Origin: Bacteroidales bacterium
GTDB taxonomy: Bacteria; Bacteroidota; Bacteroidia; Bacteroidales; CAIWKO01
Assembly: GCA_023228145.1 (NCBI GenBank)
Contig: JALOBU010000001.1
Coordinates: 1 to 64,000, forward strand
Direction of reading: 5' to 3'
DNA length: 64,000 bases
Shown: in pieces, positions 25,669 to 33,568 of the stretch
Layout of the letters: every line of letters starts with the position of its first letter
How positions within the stretch are numbered: position 1 is the first letter of the stretch
The notes under the pieces: model-generated
The model's input: only the letters and a program-made list of their open reading frames with translations
The model's database searches: none
Told to the model about the DNA's origin: nothing
Program-made: the position numbers and the translations under genes

Positions 25669-27143
25669 GAATTATTAATAAGATTGGATAATTTTGGTTT
25701 TTCAATTAACAGTACAAGAATGATGAATGAAAGCAAAAACATTGAATTAATTATAAAATGCAACCATTGAGATACTGCAGGTACGAATGTGCTGACGTAA
25801 TATAAAGCAATGGGAATAGAAATATATAAAAAGATACGCTTGATATTATAGTTAACATGGTAATGTTTTTGACCGATAAAATATGATGCTATCATCATAG
25901 ACAAATAGCAAGCAAATGTTGCCCAGGCAGAGCCTAAATAACCTATAAATGGTATCAATAAAAAGTTTAAAGCCAATGTTATTATGGCTCCAAAAATTGA
26001 CAGGTATGCCCCATAATGTGTTTTGTCGGTCAGTTTATACCAAATAGATAAATTGTAAAAAATACCTAAAAACATATTGGCAAGCAACAAAATAGGAACA
26101 ATAGTTAACCCTTCGAAATATTTTTCGCCTATGAAGTATTTTACAACATCTATGTATAACATGATTATCAGAAAAATTAAAGAACAGAGTATGACAAAAT
26201 ATTTCATAACATCTGCGTATAATACCTTAGCATTTGATTCTTTTGCCTGTGAAAAGAAAAAAGGCTCGGCTGCATATTTAAATGCCTGTATCACTATGGT
26301 CATCATGATGGAGATTTTGTAACAGGCAGAATAAATTCCAACCTGAGACATAGCAATATCTGAAGGTGATAGATATTTAAGCAATATGCGGTCAATGGTT
26401 TCGTTGACGATACCTGCAAGTCCAAAAATCAATAAAGGGAGGGCATATTTTATCATTTTTTTCCATATCTCTTTACTGAAATGCAACTTGCTTAACGGAA
26501 CGATAATCCAAAGTAAAAATAATGTTATTCCGCTTGCAACAAGGTTTGCAATGAAAATATATCCTACTCCTATTGATGGGTTATAAATTACGGAAGTAAA
26601 TCCCTGCAAGATGCCGTTTTTTACCCAGTAAGGACATAAAAGCAAAAAAAACAAATTTAAAACTACGTAAATACTGATGTTGAAAATTTTGACAAAAGCA
26701 AAAACTTTCGGGCGATTTATGGCTCTAAGTTTGGCGAATGGGATAGAGCAAATCGCATCAAAAGCAATGATGAGTGCAAACCAAATAACATATTCGCTGT
26801 TGTTAGGATACCGGATACTGTTTGCTATGGGTTTTGCCAGAAATATAGCAGCAAGGATAAAAATGGTAGAAGTGATAATCAGAGAAAGTAAAGTTGTATT
26901 ATAAACCTTTTCTCTATCTGAATTATTTTTTTCATAATACCTGAAAAAAGCCGTTTCCATGCCATAAGTAAGGAGAACTATCAACAGGGAAACATAAGCA
27001 TACATTTCACCGACTATGCCGTAATCGGGTGGTGAAAAAATTCGTGTGTGGATTGGAACCATTAAATAATTCATCAGGCGCGCCATAATGGTGCTGACAC
27101 CATATATTGCAGTTTGCCCGGCTAAACGTTTTATTGGATTCAA
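25665..27143 (-). CDS. Polysaccharide flippase (Wzx-like, MOP superfamily)
   Basis: Inner-membrane protein of about 492 residues with 13-14 hydrophobic segments, positively charged loops and a short cytoplasmic tail. The opening NPIKRLAGQTAIYGVSTIMARLMNYLMVP (cited as a region, residues 2-30) is typical of Bacteroidota oligosaccharide flippases, which move lipid-linked sugar repeat units across the inner membrane. I place the start at TTG 27143 because it gives MNPIKRLAGQ; an upstream TTG (27173) adds ten unconserved residues. No glycosyltransferase genes adjoin it, so the glycan is unknown. It is the first gene of a two-gene unit with dut. Confidence 0.88.
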   Translation of the reverse strand: MNPIKRLAGQTAIYGVSTIMARLMNYLMVPIHTRIFSPPDYGIVGEMYAYVSLLIVLLTYGMETAFFRYYEKNNSDREKVYNTTLLSLIITSTIFILAAIFLAKPIANSIRYPNNSEYVIWFALIIAFDAICSIPFAKLRAINRPKVFAFVKIFNISIYVVLNLFFLLLCPYWVKNGILQGFTSVIYNPSIGVGYIFIANLVASGITLFLLWIIVPLSKLHFSKEIWKKMIKYALPLLIFGLAGIVNETIDRILLKYLSPSDIAMSQVGIYSACYKISIMMTIVIQAFKYAAEPFFFSQAKESNAKVLYADVMKYFVILCSLIFLIIMLYIDVVKYFIGEKYFEGLTIVPILLLANMFLGIFYNLSIWYKLTDKTHYGAYLSIFGAIITLALNFLLIPFIGYLGSAWATFACYLSMMIASYFIGQKHYHVNYNIKRIFLYISIPIALYYVSTFVPAVSQWLHFIINSMFLLSFIILVLLIEKPKLSNLINNS

Positions 27144-27222
27144 TTGTTTTTCTGCAAAAATAATAAAACGCAACTTACATCATAAAATTATTTCCGCATC
27201 GTTAATATTGTAATATAAATCG

Positions 27223-27705
27223 ATGATGAAAATTAAACTGATTATAACGGTATTGCTTCCGTTTGTTTTTGTATCGGTAAGTAGCGCTCAGATTCCTGAA
27301 GTTAACAAATCAATAATCAAATACGTGAACAGTGTTATCGGATTTAAAGTGAACAGGGGCGAATGCTGGGACCTGGCTAAGGAAGCTCTGGAACAAAACA
27401 ACTGTGATTGGGATGGAGGTTATAAATTCGGGAAGAAAATTAATCCCAAAACCGATAGTATTTTTCCGGGAGATATTATACAGTTTTCAGGCGTTAAATT
27501 AAAGTTTATAAAAGATGGATTGTTGTATAATGAAAATTATAATCATCATACAGCAATAATTTATTGTGTGAAAGGAAAAAATATTTTTAAAATTGCTCAC
27601 CAGAACAATGCTTTTTCAGGGAAAAAAGTAGGAATAAGTGAAATAAACCTTGATAATAAGAAAAGCGGAACTATTGATTTTTTTAGGCCCGTTGTAAAAA
27701 ACTAA
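27223..27705 (+). CDS. Secreted protein, possible NlpC/P60- or CHAP-like cysteine hydrolase
   Basis: A 160-residue protein with a signal peptide (KIKLIITVLLPFVFVSVSSAQ). The mature part shows GECWDLAKEAL (Cys about 48), FPGDIIQFSG, NYNHHTAIIYCV (His about 107) and FKIAHQNNAF: the order Cys, PGD, His, polar residue is that of papain-like amidases that cut peptidoglycan peptides or amide bonds. I recognise the fold only by this pattern, not by a named family, so catalysis is inferred. It is divergent from the flippase gene and overlaps the tail of the next gene by four bases. Confidence 0.7.
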   Translation: MMKIKLIITVLLPFVFVSVSSAQIPEVNKSIIKYVNSVIGFKVNRGECWDLAKEALEQNNCDWDGGYKFGKKINPKTDSIFPGDIIQFSGVKLKFIKDGLLYNENYNHHTAIIYCVKGKNIFKIAHQNNAFSGKKVGISEINLDNKKSGTIDFFRPVVKN

Positions 27706-28688
27706 ACTATAAATATTTTTTGTAAAACAACGGAAATAATCATACCCCATAGTAAAATTTCACCAAACAACACTTTTTTAGTGTTTTGATATTTATATGA
27801 AGTAATGATGGAAAGCGGCATTAAAACATAGGAAAAGTCAAATACTATGGTTTCGGCTATGAAAAAACTACTAATGAATGTAAGGATATAAAGCCAAAGA
27901 ATTGAATACGTCATTTTGCGGGGATATATTAATTTTTGGCCGGCAGAAAAAATGATTTTGAATATGGCCAATAATGAAAATATTGTGAGGGCGATTGATG
28001 TAACGTATTGATAAACAGATAATTTCGGAAGGCTTAGCAATAAGTTGTGGTTTTCAAACCATATTTTATATTCTAAAACAACATCGTTTATTTGTTCTGT
28101 TAAAAAATAATAAGTAAAAAGATACAAATAAACCGTGATAAATCCCAAAATACTGACAACCCATTCGCGCCAGGAGTATATCTGGAAAATTATCAGGTAT
28201 ATCCAAACAAAAAGCAGTAGCCCGCAGGATTTAATAAAAAATAATGAAGAGATTCCAATGAGCATTCCGGCAATAAAAATTTCTTTGATACCCGAATTTT
28301 TAGATTTCAGTCCGAATAACATGTGCAATATCAGAATTATCAGGCCATTTATAATTAAGACCGGGTGTAAGGTTAAGGCTGCAGGCGTACTGCTCATGAA
28401 TAAAATGTACAGAAATGCTGTTAAATAAGAGTTTTTTAATAAAACATTATTTTCAGAAAATAAGTTATTGATTAAAATGGATTCACTAAGCAATATTAGA
28501 AATGCAATAATCGTGTAAAGCAATGGTAACCCATGAAGCAAATAAAATAATTTATATCCCGGTTCAACATTTGTTGGTTCGGGCATTTGCTGTGGGTTTA
28601 TAAATGCCGGCAACCATAGCAATAAAGCAATTAGTACAACTATTATAAGCTGAATATTTTCATTGTATTTAAAAATTCGGCTTAACAA
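27702..28688 (-). CDS. Multi-spanning membrane protein (DUF6427-like)
   Basis: A 328-residue integral membrane protein with about 10-11 hydrophobic helices and few charged residues. The start MLSRIFKYNENIQLIIVVLIALLLWLPA (described as residues 1-28) resembles Bacteroidota proteins grouped as DUF6427, whose role is unknown. There are no recognisable catalytic motifs; the overall pattern, with hydrophilic loops near 195-215, recalls small GT-C or polysaccharide membrane proteins but this is weak. It follows purD by nine bases on the same strand, so it is likely co-transcribed with it. Confidence 0.75.
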   Translation of the reverse strand: MLSRIFKYNENIQLIIVVLIALLLWLPAFINPQQMPEPTNVEPGYKLFYLLHGLPLLYTIIAFLILLSESILINNLFSENNVLLKNSYLTAFLYILFMSSTPAALTLHPVLIINGLIILILHMLFGLKSKNSGIKEIFIAGMLIGISSLFFIKSCGLLLFVWIYLIIFQIYSWREWVVSILGFITVYLYLFTYYFLTEQINDVVLEYKIWFENHNLLLSLPKLSVYQYVTSIALTIFSLLAIFKIIFSAGQKLIYPRKMTYSILWLYILTFISSFFIAETIVFDFSYVLMPLSIITSYKYQNTKKVLFGEILLWGMIISVVLQKIFIV

Positions 28689-28697
28689 AGTTTTGGT

Positions 28698-29978
28698 TTA
28701 AAGGTTTAACAAATCGCTACCAATATCTTTGCGGAAATATTTCCCTTCAAAATCAATTAAATCGGCGCTTTGGTATGAATTATTTAAAGCTTCCATTAAT
28801 GTATTTCCATAAGAAGTAATCCCCAAAACTCTTCCGCCATTAGTCATGCATTGATTTTTTTCTGTTTTGGTTCCGGCATGAAAAATAATACTTTGGTTAA
28901 CTTTTTCAAGCCCGGTTATTACTTTCCCTTTTTCGTAGGAGCCCGGGTAACCCCTGGAGACAAGCATTATTGTTGCGGCAAATCTTTCGTCATTTTCAAT
29001 AGTGATTTTATCAAGTTGGTTGTTAGCAACGGCTGATAAAATTTCAGCAAAATCATTTTTTATGCGGGGCAGTACCGATTCTGTTTCCGGGTCGCCCATA
29101 CGCACATTGTATTCAATAACGTAAGGATCACCACTAACATTCATAAGGCCGAAAAAAATAAACCCCTTATAGCAGATATTTTCATGTTGCAGTCCCCGTA
29201 AAGTGGGAATAATGATACGAGTTTCAACTTTTTCCATAAAAGTTTTATCGGCAAAAGGAACGCCCGAAACAGTGCCCATACCGCCTGTATTTGGTCCCGA
29301 ATCTCCTTCTCCGATTTTTTTATAGTCTTTGGCAGAGGGCAGAATCTTATAATTTACTCCGTCGGTAATAACAAAAACCGACAATTCTATTCCTTTTAAA
29401 AACTCTTCAATCACCACCTTTTCGCTTGCTTTTCCAAATTTAGAGCCAACCAGCATTTCTTTCAGTTCTTCTTTGGTATGTTCTTTTTTATCAAGTATAA
29501 CAACTCCTTTTCCGGCAGCCAATCCGTCAGCTTTTAGAACATAAGGCGGGCTTAATTGGCTGATAAAATCAAATGCATTTTCAATATTATCTTTTGTGAA
29601 AGTCCTGTATGCCGCGGTAGGGATATTGTATTTTTGCATAAATACTTTTGCAAAATCTTTACTGCCTTCCAGTATTGCACCATCTTTACAAGGCCCTATT
29701 ACCGGGATATTTTTTAAATTGTTATCTACAAGAAAATAATCATGAATGCCACATACCAGAGGATCTTCAGGGCCAACCAACACCATGTTGATATTATTTG
29801 CGACAACAAAATCCCTGATTTTTTCGAAATCAAGCGGTGAAATATTTATGTTCTTGCCATGCAGTTGCGTCCCTGCATTTCCGGGGGCAATAAACATTTT
29901 ATTTACCAGCGGGCTTTGTGAAAGTTTCCACGCAAAGGTATGTTCACGCCCTCCTGAACCTAATATCAGAATATTCAT
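28698..29978 (-). CDS. purD: Phosphoribosylamine--glycine ligase
   Basis: Second enzyme of purine synthesis: ATP + 5-phosphoribosylamine + glycine give GAR. The protein has 426 residues, the usual length. It begins MNILILGSGGREHTFAWKL, the PurD signature, and contains the ATP-grasp elements (PPYVLKADGLAAGKGV; VIEEFLKGIELSV; NTGGMGTVSG; FGLMNVSGDPYVIEYNVRMGDPE). Cytoplasmic. The two candidate -7 boxes on the minus strand are at 30002-30009 and 30025-30032. It lies between rdgB upstream and a membrane protein downstream. Confidence 0.96.
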   Translation of the reverse strand: MNILILGSGGREHTFAWKLSQSPLVNKMFIAPGNAGTQLHGKNINISPLDFEKIRDFVVANNINMVLVGPEDPLVCGIHDYFLVDNNLKNIPVIGPCKDGAILEGSKDFAKVFMQKYNIPTAAYRTFTKDNIENAFDFISQLSPPYVLKADGLAAGKGVVILDKKEHTKEELKEMLVGSKFGKASEKVVIEEFLKGIELSVFVITDGVNYKILPSAKDYKKIGEGDSGPNTGGMGTVSGVPFADKTFMEKVETRIIIPTLRGLQHENICYKGFIFFGLMNVSGDPYVIEYNVRMGDPETESVLPRIKNDFAEILSAVANNQLDKITIENDERFAATIMLVSRGYPGSYEKGKVITGLEKVNQSIIFHAGTKTEKNQCMTNGGRVLGITSYGNTLMEALNNSYQSADLIDFEGKYFRKDIGSDLLNL

Positions 29979-30001
29979 GAAATCAAATTTAATTTCCTCA
30001 T

Positions 30002-30032
30002 CAAAAGTAAAACAAATTTTTGAGCAAAGTTA
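30002..30032 (-). promoter_or_regulatory. Possible purD promoter (two -7-like boxes)
   Basis: The minus strand carries TACTTTTG (30002-30009) and TAACTTTG (30025-30032), both fitting TAnnTTTG, between rdgB and purD. Neither has a standard TTTG -33 partner; 15 bases separate the first from the second. Confidence 0.35.
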
Positions 30033-30051
30033 TTGTTGGGGCTACTGCGAC

Positions 30052-30642
30052 TTAGACCTGCTTTTTTTGTTTCATAAAAAACTCTTTTAGCGCAGCAATA
30101 GCTCTGTATCTGTGGCTGATACGGTTCTTTTCTTCAGGCAGCATTTCGGCAAATGTTTTTTCGTGGTCATCAGGAACAAAAACGGGGTCATATCCAAAAC
30201 CCTGAACACCCCTACGCTCTTGCAATATGTTGCCGCAAATTTTTCCTTCAAACAGGTATTCCCTGCCATCCATAATCAATGAGACAACTGTTTTAAAACA
30301 AGCCCTTCTATTAGAGCAATCTTTCATTTCTTTCAGCAGCTTTTCAATATTATCATCGAAATTGCAGCCCTCGCCGGCATAACGTGCTGAATAAACTCCC
30401 GGTGCTCCGTTTAAACATTCTACCTCTAAGCCCGTATCATCAGCAAAACAAGTAGTTTGGAATTTTTCATAAATAAACCGTGCTTTCTGGAGTGCATTTC
30501 CTTCAAGGGTTTCTGCTGTTTCCGGAATCTCACCAGCAAAACCTATGTCCAGAAGCGAAACAATATTGATACCCGGAGTGTTTAAAATATTCTGTATTTC
30601 ATCAAGTTTATGCCTGTTATTTGTGGCAAAAACCAATTTCAT
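30052..30642 (-). CDS. rdgB: dITP/XTP pyrophosphatase
   Basis: House-cleaning nucleotide pyrophosphatase of 196 residues that hydrolyses dITP and XTP to monophosphates. I chose ATG 30642 because MKLVFATNNRHKLDEI is the HAM1/RdgB N-terminus; the frame extends 43 residues upstream, but this part overlaps the preceding gene and is not conserved. Key motifs: TETAETLEGNALQKA-like segment (EIPETAETLEGNALQKA), CFADDTGLEV, YSARYAG, GFGYDPVFVP and KNRISHRYRAI. Cytoplasmic. It is 19 bases after the beta-propeller gene and 73 before purD on the same strand. Confidence 0.95.
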   Translation of the reverse strand: MKLVFATNNRHKLDEIQNILNTPGINIVSLLDIGFAGEIPETAETLEGNALQKARFIYEKFQTTCFADDTGLEVECLNGAPGVYSARYAGEGCNFDDNIEKLLKEMKDCSNRRACFKTVVSLIMDGREYLFEGKICGNILQERRGVQGFGYDPVFVPDDHEKTFAEMLPEEKNRISHRYRAIAALKEFFMKQKKQV

Positions 30643-30661
30643 AACACCCGATTGCTGTTTT

Positions 30662-31399
30662 TTATTCTGACCATAAATCATAGCCATACCAAGTTCCGGT
30701 AGCATAATCGCCATCATCAGCCACGAAAATAAGGCCGTTGGCAAAAGACAAAGAAAAGCCGTAATTGCCATTGCTGATTTCGACAGTTTTTATTTTTTTA
30801 CCTTTCAGGTCATAAACAAATATCATTTTATAGTCGGTGTTCCAGGTGTAAATGTGTTTTTTATCAACTGCAACACAACTGCTGCCTGAAATAAATTCCT
30901 TGCCTGAGTCAAGCCCGGTGATTGTTTTATAAAGTTTGCCATCCGGGAATTTAAAAATCTGTAAAGTGCCTTTATCAAAACAATAAATATATTTTCCGTC
31001 GGCGCTCATGGCCAGATTAGCCTGTTCATTTTCATACATTTTGCTTTTTACCATTTCATATCTGCCTTGTTGCATATCTGTTATCCGGTATATATCACGT
31101 TCGTATGTGCATATATAAAATTTCCCTTCTTTGCTGTTATACATAATGGAACGCATATCAAGGAGAAAATCATAGCTGTCGATGAGTTTGCCATCAAATG
31201 AAAATTTATTTATCTGTCCTTTGTTTGCGCGACCGCCGTTCACGGTATAGTAAAATTTTCCATCAGAGGCAATGTGTGCGTTATGAGTCTGAGGGTCTTC
31301 CTGAAAAGTAATTTTTGGTTTGATTACTTGTGATACAGCAAGTGGTTTAAATGAAAAATAACTGATCATCAAACAAGATAATAGAATGAATTTTTTCAT
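30662..31399 (-). CDS. Secreted beta-propeller-like protein
   Basis: Exported 245-residue protein with a signal peptide (MKKFILLSCLMISYFSF..., ending near LAVSQ). The mature region consists of repeating four-stranded blades: HIASDGKFYYTVNGG, GKFYICTYERDIYRI, SADGKYIYCFDKG, VDKKHIYTWNTDYKMIFVYD. This pattern is like SMP-30/NHL or WD-type propellers but the exact family is not clear. The protein appears to have five to six blades. No catalytic residues are obvious. It precedes rdgB by 19 bases. Confidence 0.75.
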   Translation of the reverse strand: MKKFILLSCLMISYFSFKPLAVSQVIKPKITFQEDPQTHNAHIASDGKFYYTVNGGRANKGQINKFSFDGKLIDSYDFLLDMRSIMYNSKEGKFYICTYERDIYRITDMQQGRYEMVKSKMYENEQANLAMSADGKYIYCFDKGTLQIFKFPDGKLYKTITGLDSGKEFISGSSCVAVDKKHIYTWNTDYKMIFVYDLKGKKIKTVEISNGNYGFSLSFANGLIFVADDGDYATGTWYGYDLWSE

Positions 31400-31492
31400 A
31401 ATACTAAAATTTAAATAATTACGAAAAACAATTTATTATTTTATAAATTTAAAAAAATAAAGTAACAATTAAGTGTTTACTTGTATGTTTTA

Positions 31493-32491
31493 TTATTTTC
31501 CGTCATAAAACCATTTGATAAGGGATGCACCCCATGTAAATCCTGCTCCAAAGGCTGTTATAATAAGGTTGTCGCCTTTTTTTAATTTTGGCTCCCATTC
31601 CCAAAGGCAAAGCGGTATTGTTGCAGCGGTTGTGTTGCCATATTTGTGAATGTTTATCATAACTTTTTCTTTGGAAATTCCAAGGCGGCGGCCGGTGGCT
31701 TCAATGATACGCAGGTTTGCCTGATGGGGAACAAGCCATGTAAGTGTTTCGGGCGTAAGGTTGTTTCTTTTAAGTATTAACTCTGAAGCGTCGGCCATTT
31801 TAACAACAGCAACTTTGAAAACAGGTTGACCTTCCTGATAAATATAATGTTCGCGGGCATCAATAGTTTTGTGGGTAGGCGGCTTTAAAGAGCCTCCGGC
31901 TTTCTGATGCAAGTGCACCCATCCTTTTCCATCGGTTTCAAGGTAGGAGTCCATTAATCCCAAATCCTCATGCGTAGGTTCAAGAAGTACGGCTCCGGCG
32001 CCATCTCCAAATATGACACAAGTGGAGCGGTCAGTATAATCAACGATGGACGACATTTTTTCGGCACCAACCACTATAACCTTTTTGCACATGCCCGCTT
32101 CTATAAATTGCGATGCAGTTACCAGGGAATATAGAAATCCGGAACATCCTGCATTTATGTCATAACCGAAAGCTTTTCTGATATTGGTTTTGTGGCAGAT
32201 GATGTTTGCGGTTGCAGGAAATTGCATATCGGGTGTTACGGTGGCGCAGATTAACAAATCAATATCTTCAGGGCGGTTGTTTGTCTTTTTGAGTAAAAGA
32301 TTCACGGCTTCTGCGCCCAGGTCAGAGGTTGCTTTTTCTTTTTCCCTTAAAATTCTTCTTTCCCGTATGCCTGTTCTTGTAAATATCCACTCGTCGGTGG
32401 TGTCAACAATTTTTTCAAAATCAGCATTTGTAAGAATATCTTCGGGGACATATCCGCTGACACCGGTGATTGCTGCTCTGATTTTTGACAT
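31493..32491 (-). CDS. fabH: 3-oxoacyl-[acyl-carrier-protein] synthase III
   Basis: Starts fatty-acid synthesis by condensing acetyl-CoA with malonyl-ACP; 332 residues. The catalytic triad is intact: Cys in NAGCSGFLYSL (about 114), His in VPHQANLRI (about 253) and Asn in YGNTTAATIP (about 284). The start ATG 32491 gives MSKIRAAITGVSGYVP; an upstream TTG adds two residues only. It is the last gene of yceD-rpmF-fabH, 33 bases after rpmF. The commonly associated plsX gene is absent from between rpmF and fabH. Confidence 0.96.
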   Translation of the reverse strand: MSKIRAAITGVSGYVPEDILTNADFEKIVDTTDEWIFTRTGIRERRILREKEKATSDLGAEAVNLLLKKTNNRPEDIDLLICATVTPDMQFPATANIICHKTNIRKAFGYDINAGCSGFLYSLVTASQFIEAGMCKKVIVVGAEKMSSIVDYTDRSTCVIFGDGAGAVLLEPTHEDLGLMDSYLETDGKGWVHLHQKAGGSLKPPTHKTIDAREHYIYQEGQPVFKVAVVKMADASELILKRNNLTPETLTWLVPHQANLRIIEATGRRLGISKEKVMINIHKYGNTTAATIPLCLWEWEPKLKKGDNLIITAFGAGFTWGASLIKWFYDGK

Positions 32492-32524
32492 TAGCAATTG
32501 TGTTATTTTGTTGATGAAGGAAAA

Positions 32525-32716
32525 TTATTTTTTAGCAGTTACTGTTTTTTCGATAGCGGGTTTTCCTTTGTAATAACCACACTCGGGACAAACTCTGTGA
32601 TACAATACAGGAGCCCCACAATTTGAACATACTGTTATTGTATCAGCTTCTGCTTTGTAATGTGTTCTTCTTTTCAGTGTTCTGGTTTTCGAGAACTTTC
32701 TTGTTGGATTTGGCAT
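32525..32716 (-). CDS. rpmF: 50S ribosomal protein L32
   Basis: A 63-residue basic protein of the large subunit. The N-terminus PNPTRKFSKTRTLKRRTHYK binds rRNA, and CSNCGAPVLYHRVCPECGYYKG supplies two CxxC knuckles (a four-Cys zinc site), so this is the zinc-binding form of L32. A short Lys/Thr tail follows. It lies five bases after yceD and upstream of fabH, the usual bacterial order. Confidence 0.97.
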   Translation of the reverse strand: MPNPTRKFSKTRTLKRRTHYKAEADTITVCSNCGAPVLYHRVCPECGYYKGKPAIEKTVTAKK

Positions 32717-32721
32717 AATAT

Positions 32722-33240
32722 TTATTTTTTAATGTATTGTTTTAGTGATTCCCATCGGGGGTCTGAATTATTATGGGTGCTTAATTTATTTAGTTGTTCG
32801 ATAAATAATGGCTTACAGTTGCTCTTGCCATGTTCATCTTCGGGATGAATTTTCCTGTATGGAAGCAAAAGAATGATGCTATCATAGATAAATTTGCTGA
32901 TATTAATTTGATGGTCTGCAGGCGATAAAATGATTACTTCGTCGTTTTCTTCAGTCGGATTTTCTCCAAATTTAACCAGCAGACGTTCCTTTCCTGAAAT
33001 ATGTTGTTTGTAATCTTCAAGGCACCTGTCACATTCAAAGGTCATATATCCGCTAAAAGAAAAATCCAATATCATCATATTTTGTTGTTTATGCAGTTCG
33101 AGATTTACCTCAATGTTGCTATCTTTTGAATCTTTATAATCAAAAACATCAAAAAAAACATTGTCCAAAACATAGTCAAAGGAATTTTTTCCTTCGGCAA
33201 GGCCCGAAAACTGTATAATATAAGTATCCGTTATATTCAC
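32722..33240 (-). CDS. yceD: DUF177/YceD-family protein
   Basis: A 172-residue cytoplasmic protein. The central signature FECDRCLEDYKQHISGKERLLVKFGE (about 84-109) with two Cys is typical of DUF177, a family linked by gene order to L32 and 23S rRNA accumulation. It ends with a basic HNNSDPRWESLKQY segment, also characteristic. It opens the yceD-rpmF-fabH unit. A -7 box (TAACTTTG on the minus strand, 33262-33269) lies upstream. Confidence 0.9.
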   Translation of the reverse strand: MNITDTYIIQFSGLAEGKNSFDYVLDNVFFDVFDYKDSKDSNIEVNLELHKQQNMMILDFSFSGYMTFECDRCLEDYKQHISGKERLLVKFGENPTEENDEVIILSPADHQINISKFIYDSIILLLPYRKIHPEDEHGKSNCKPLFIEQLNKLSTHNNSDPRWESLKQYIKK

Positions 33241-33261
33241 AATGAAATTTCAAAAAGTCTG

Positions 33262-33269
33262 CAAAGTTA
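33262..33269 (-). promoter_or_regulatory. Likely -7 box of yceD-rpmF-fabH
   Basis: Minus-strand TAACTTTG matches TAnnTTTG and lies 22 bases before the yceD start. A matching -33 TTTG is not present at 19-22 bases, so this is partial support. Confidence 0.4.
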
Positions 33270-33339
33270 TTATTTTTTTAATAAACACACAATACGACAT
33301 CCTGCTTTCACGGGTAAGGTAATAAATTTGATAATCAGG

Positions 33340-33471
33340 CTAATGTGCCAGGCCTCTTTTTACGTCATCATTATGAAAACGCATACAGTTATTTTTCCTG
33401 CTGCAGGAAACAAATATAAAGGTTAAACAAACCAGAATAAACATTACCAAAATGGTAAGTTTTGCTTTCAT
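33340..33471 (-). CDS. Small lipoprotein, 43 residues
   Basis: A short gene that is easy to miss. ATG 33471 to TAG 33340 encodes MKAKLTILVMFILVCLTF followed by IFVSC, a good lipobox with Cys23, then a basic tail of 20 residues (SRKNNCMRFHNDDVKRGLAH). Short positively charged N-terminus, hydrophobic core and Cys make a classic lipoprotein signal; after maturation only about 21 residues remain, so it may be a small membrane-surface peptide. It lies in the 328-base gap between the YceD operon and a T9SS gene; the rest of that gap (33241-33339 and 33472-33568) shows only the yceD promoter box. Function unknown. Confidence 0.6.
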   Translation of the reverse strand: MKAKLTILVMFILVCLTFIFVSCSRKNNCMRFHNDDVKRGLAH

Positions 33472-33568
33472 AATGGTACTCTTTTAATATAGAACGTTTG
33501 TGACTGAAAAATATTTAACCGTTAATAAAAAACAACCGTCATCGCATAACAAAAAGCCAAAAGAGGTT

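Noticed and set aside
30643..30771. 43-residue N-terminal extension of rdgB
   Set aside because: It overlaps the end of the upstream beta-propeller gene, is hydrophobic and unconserved, and the family start MKLVFATNN lies at 30642.
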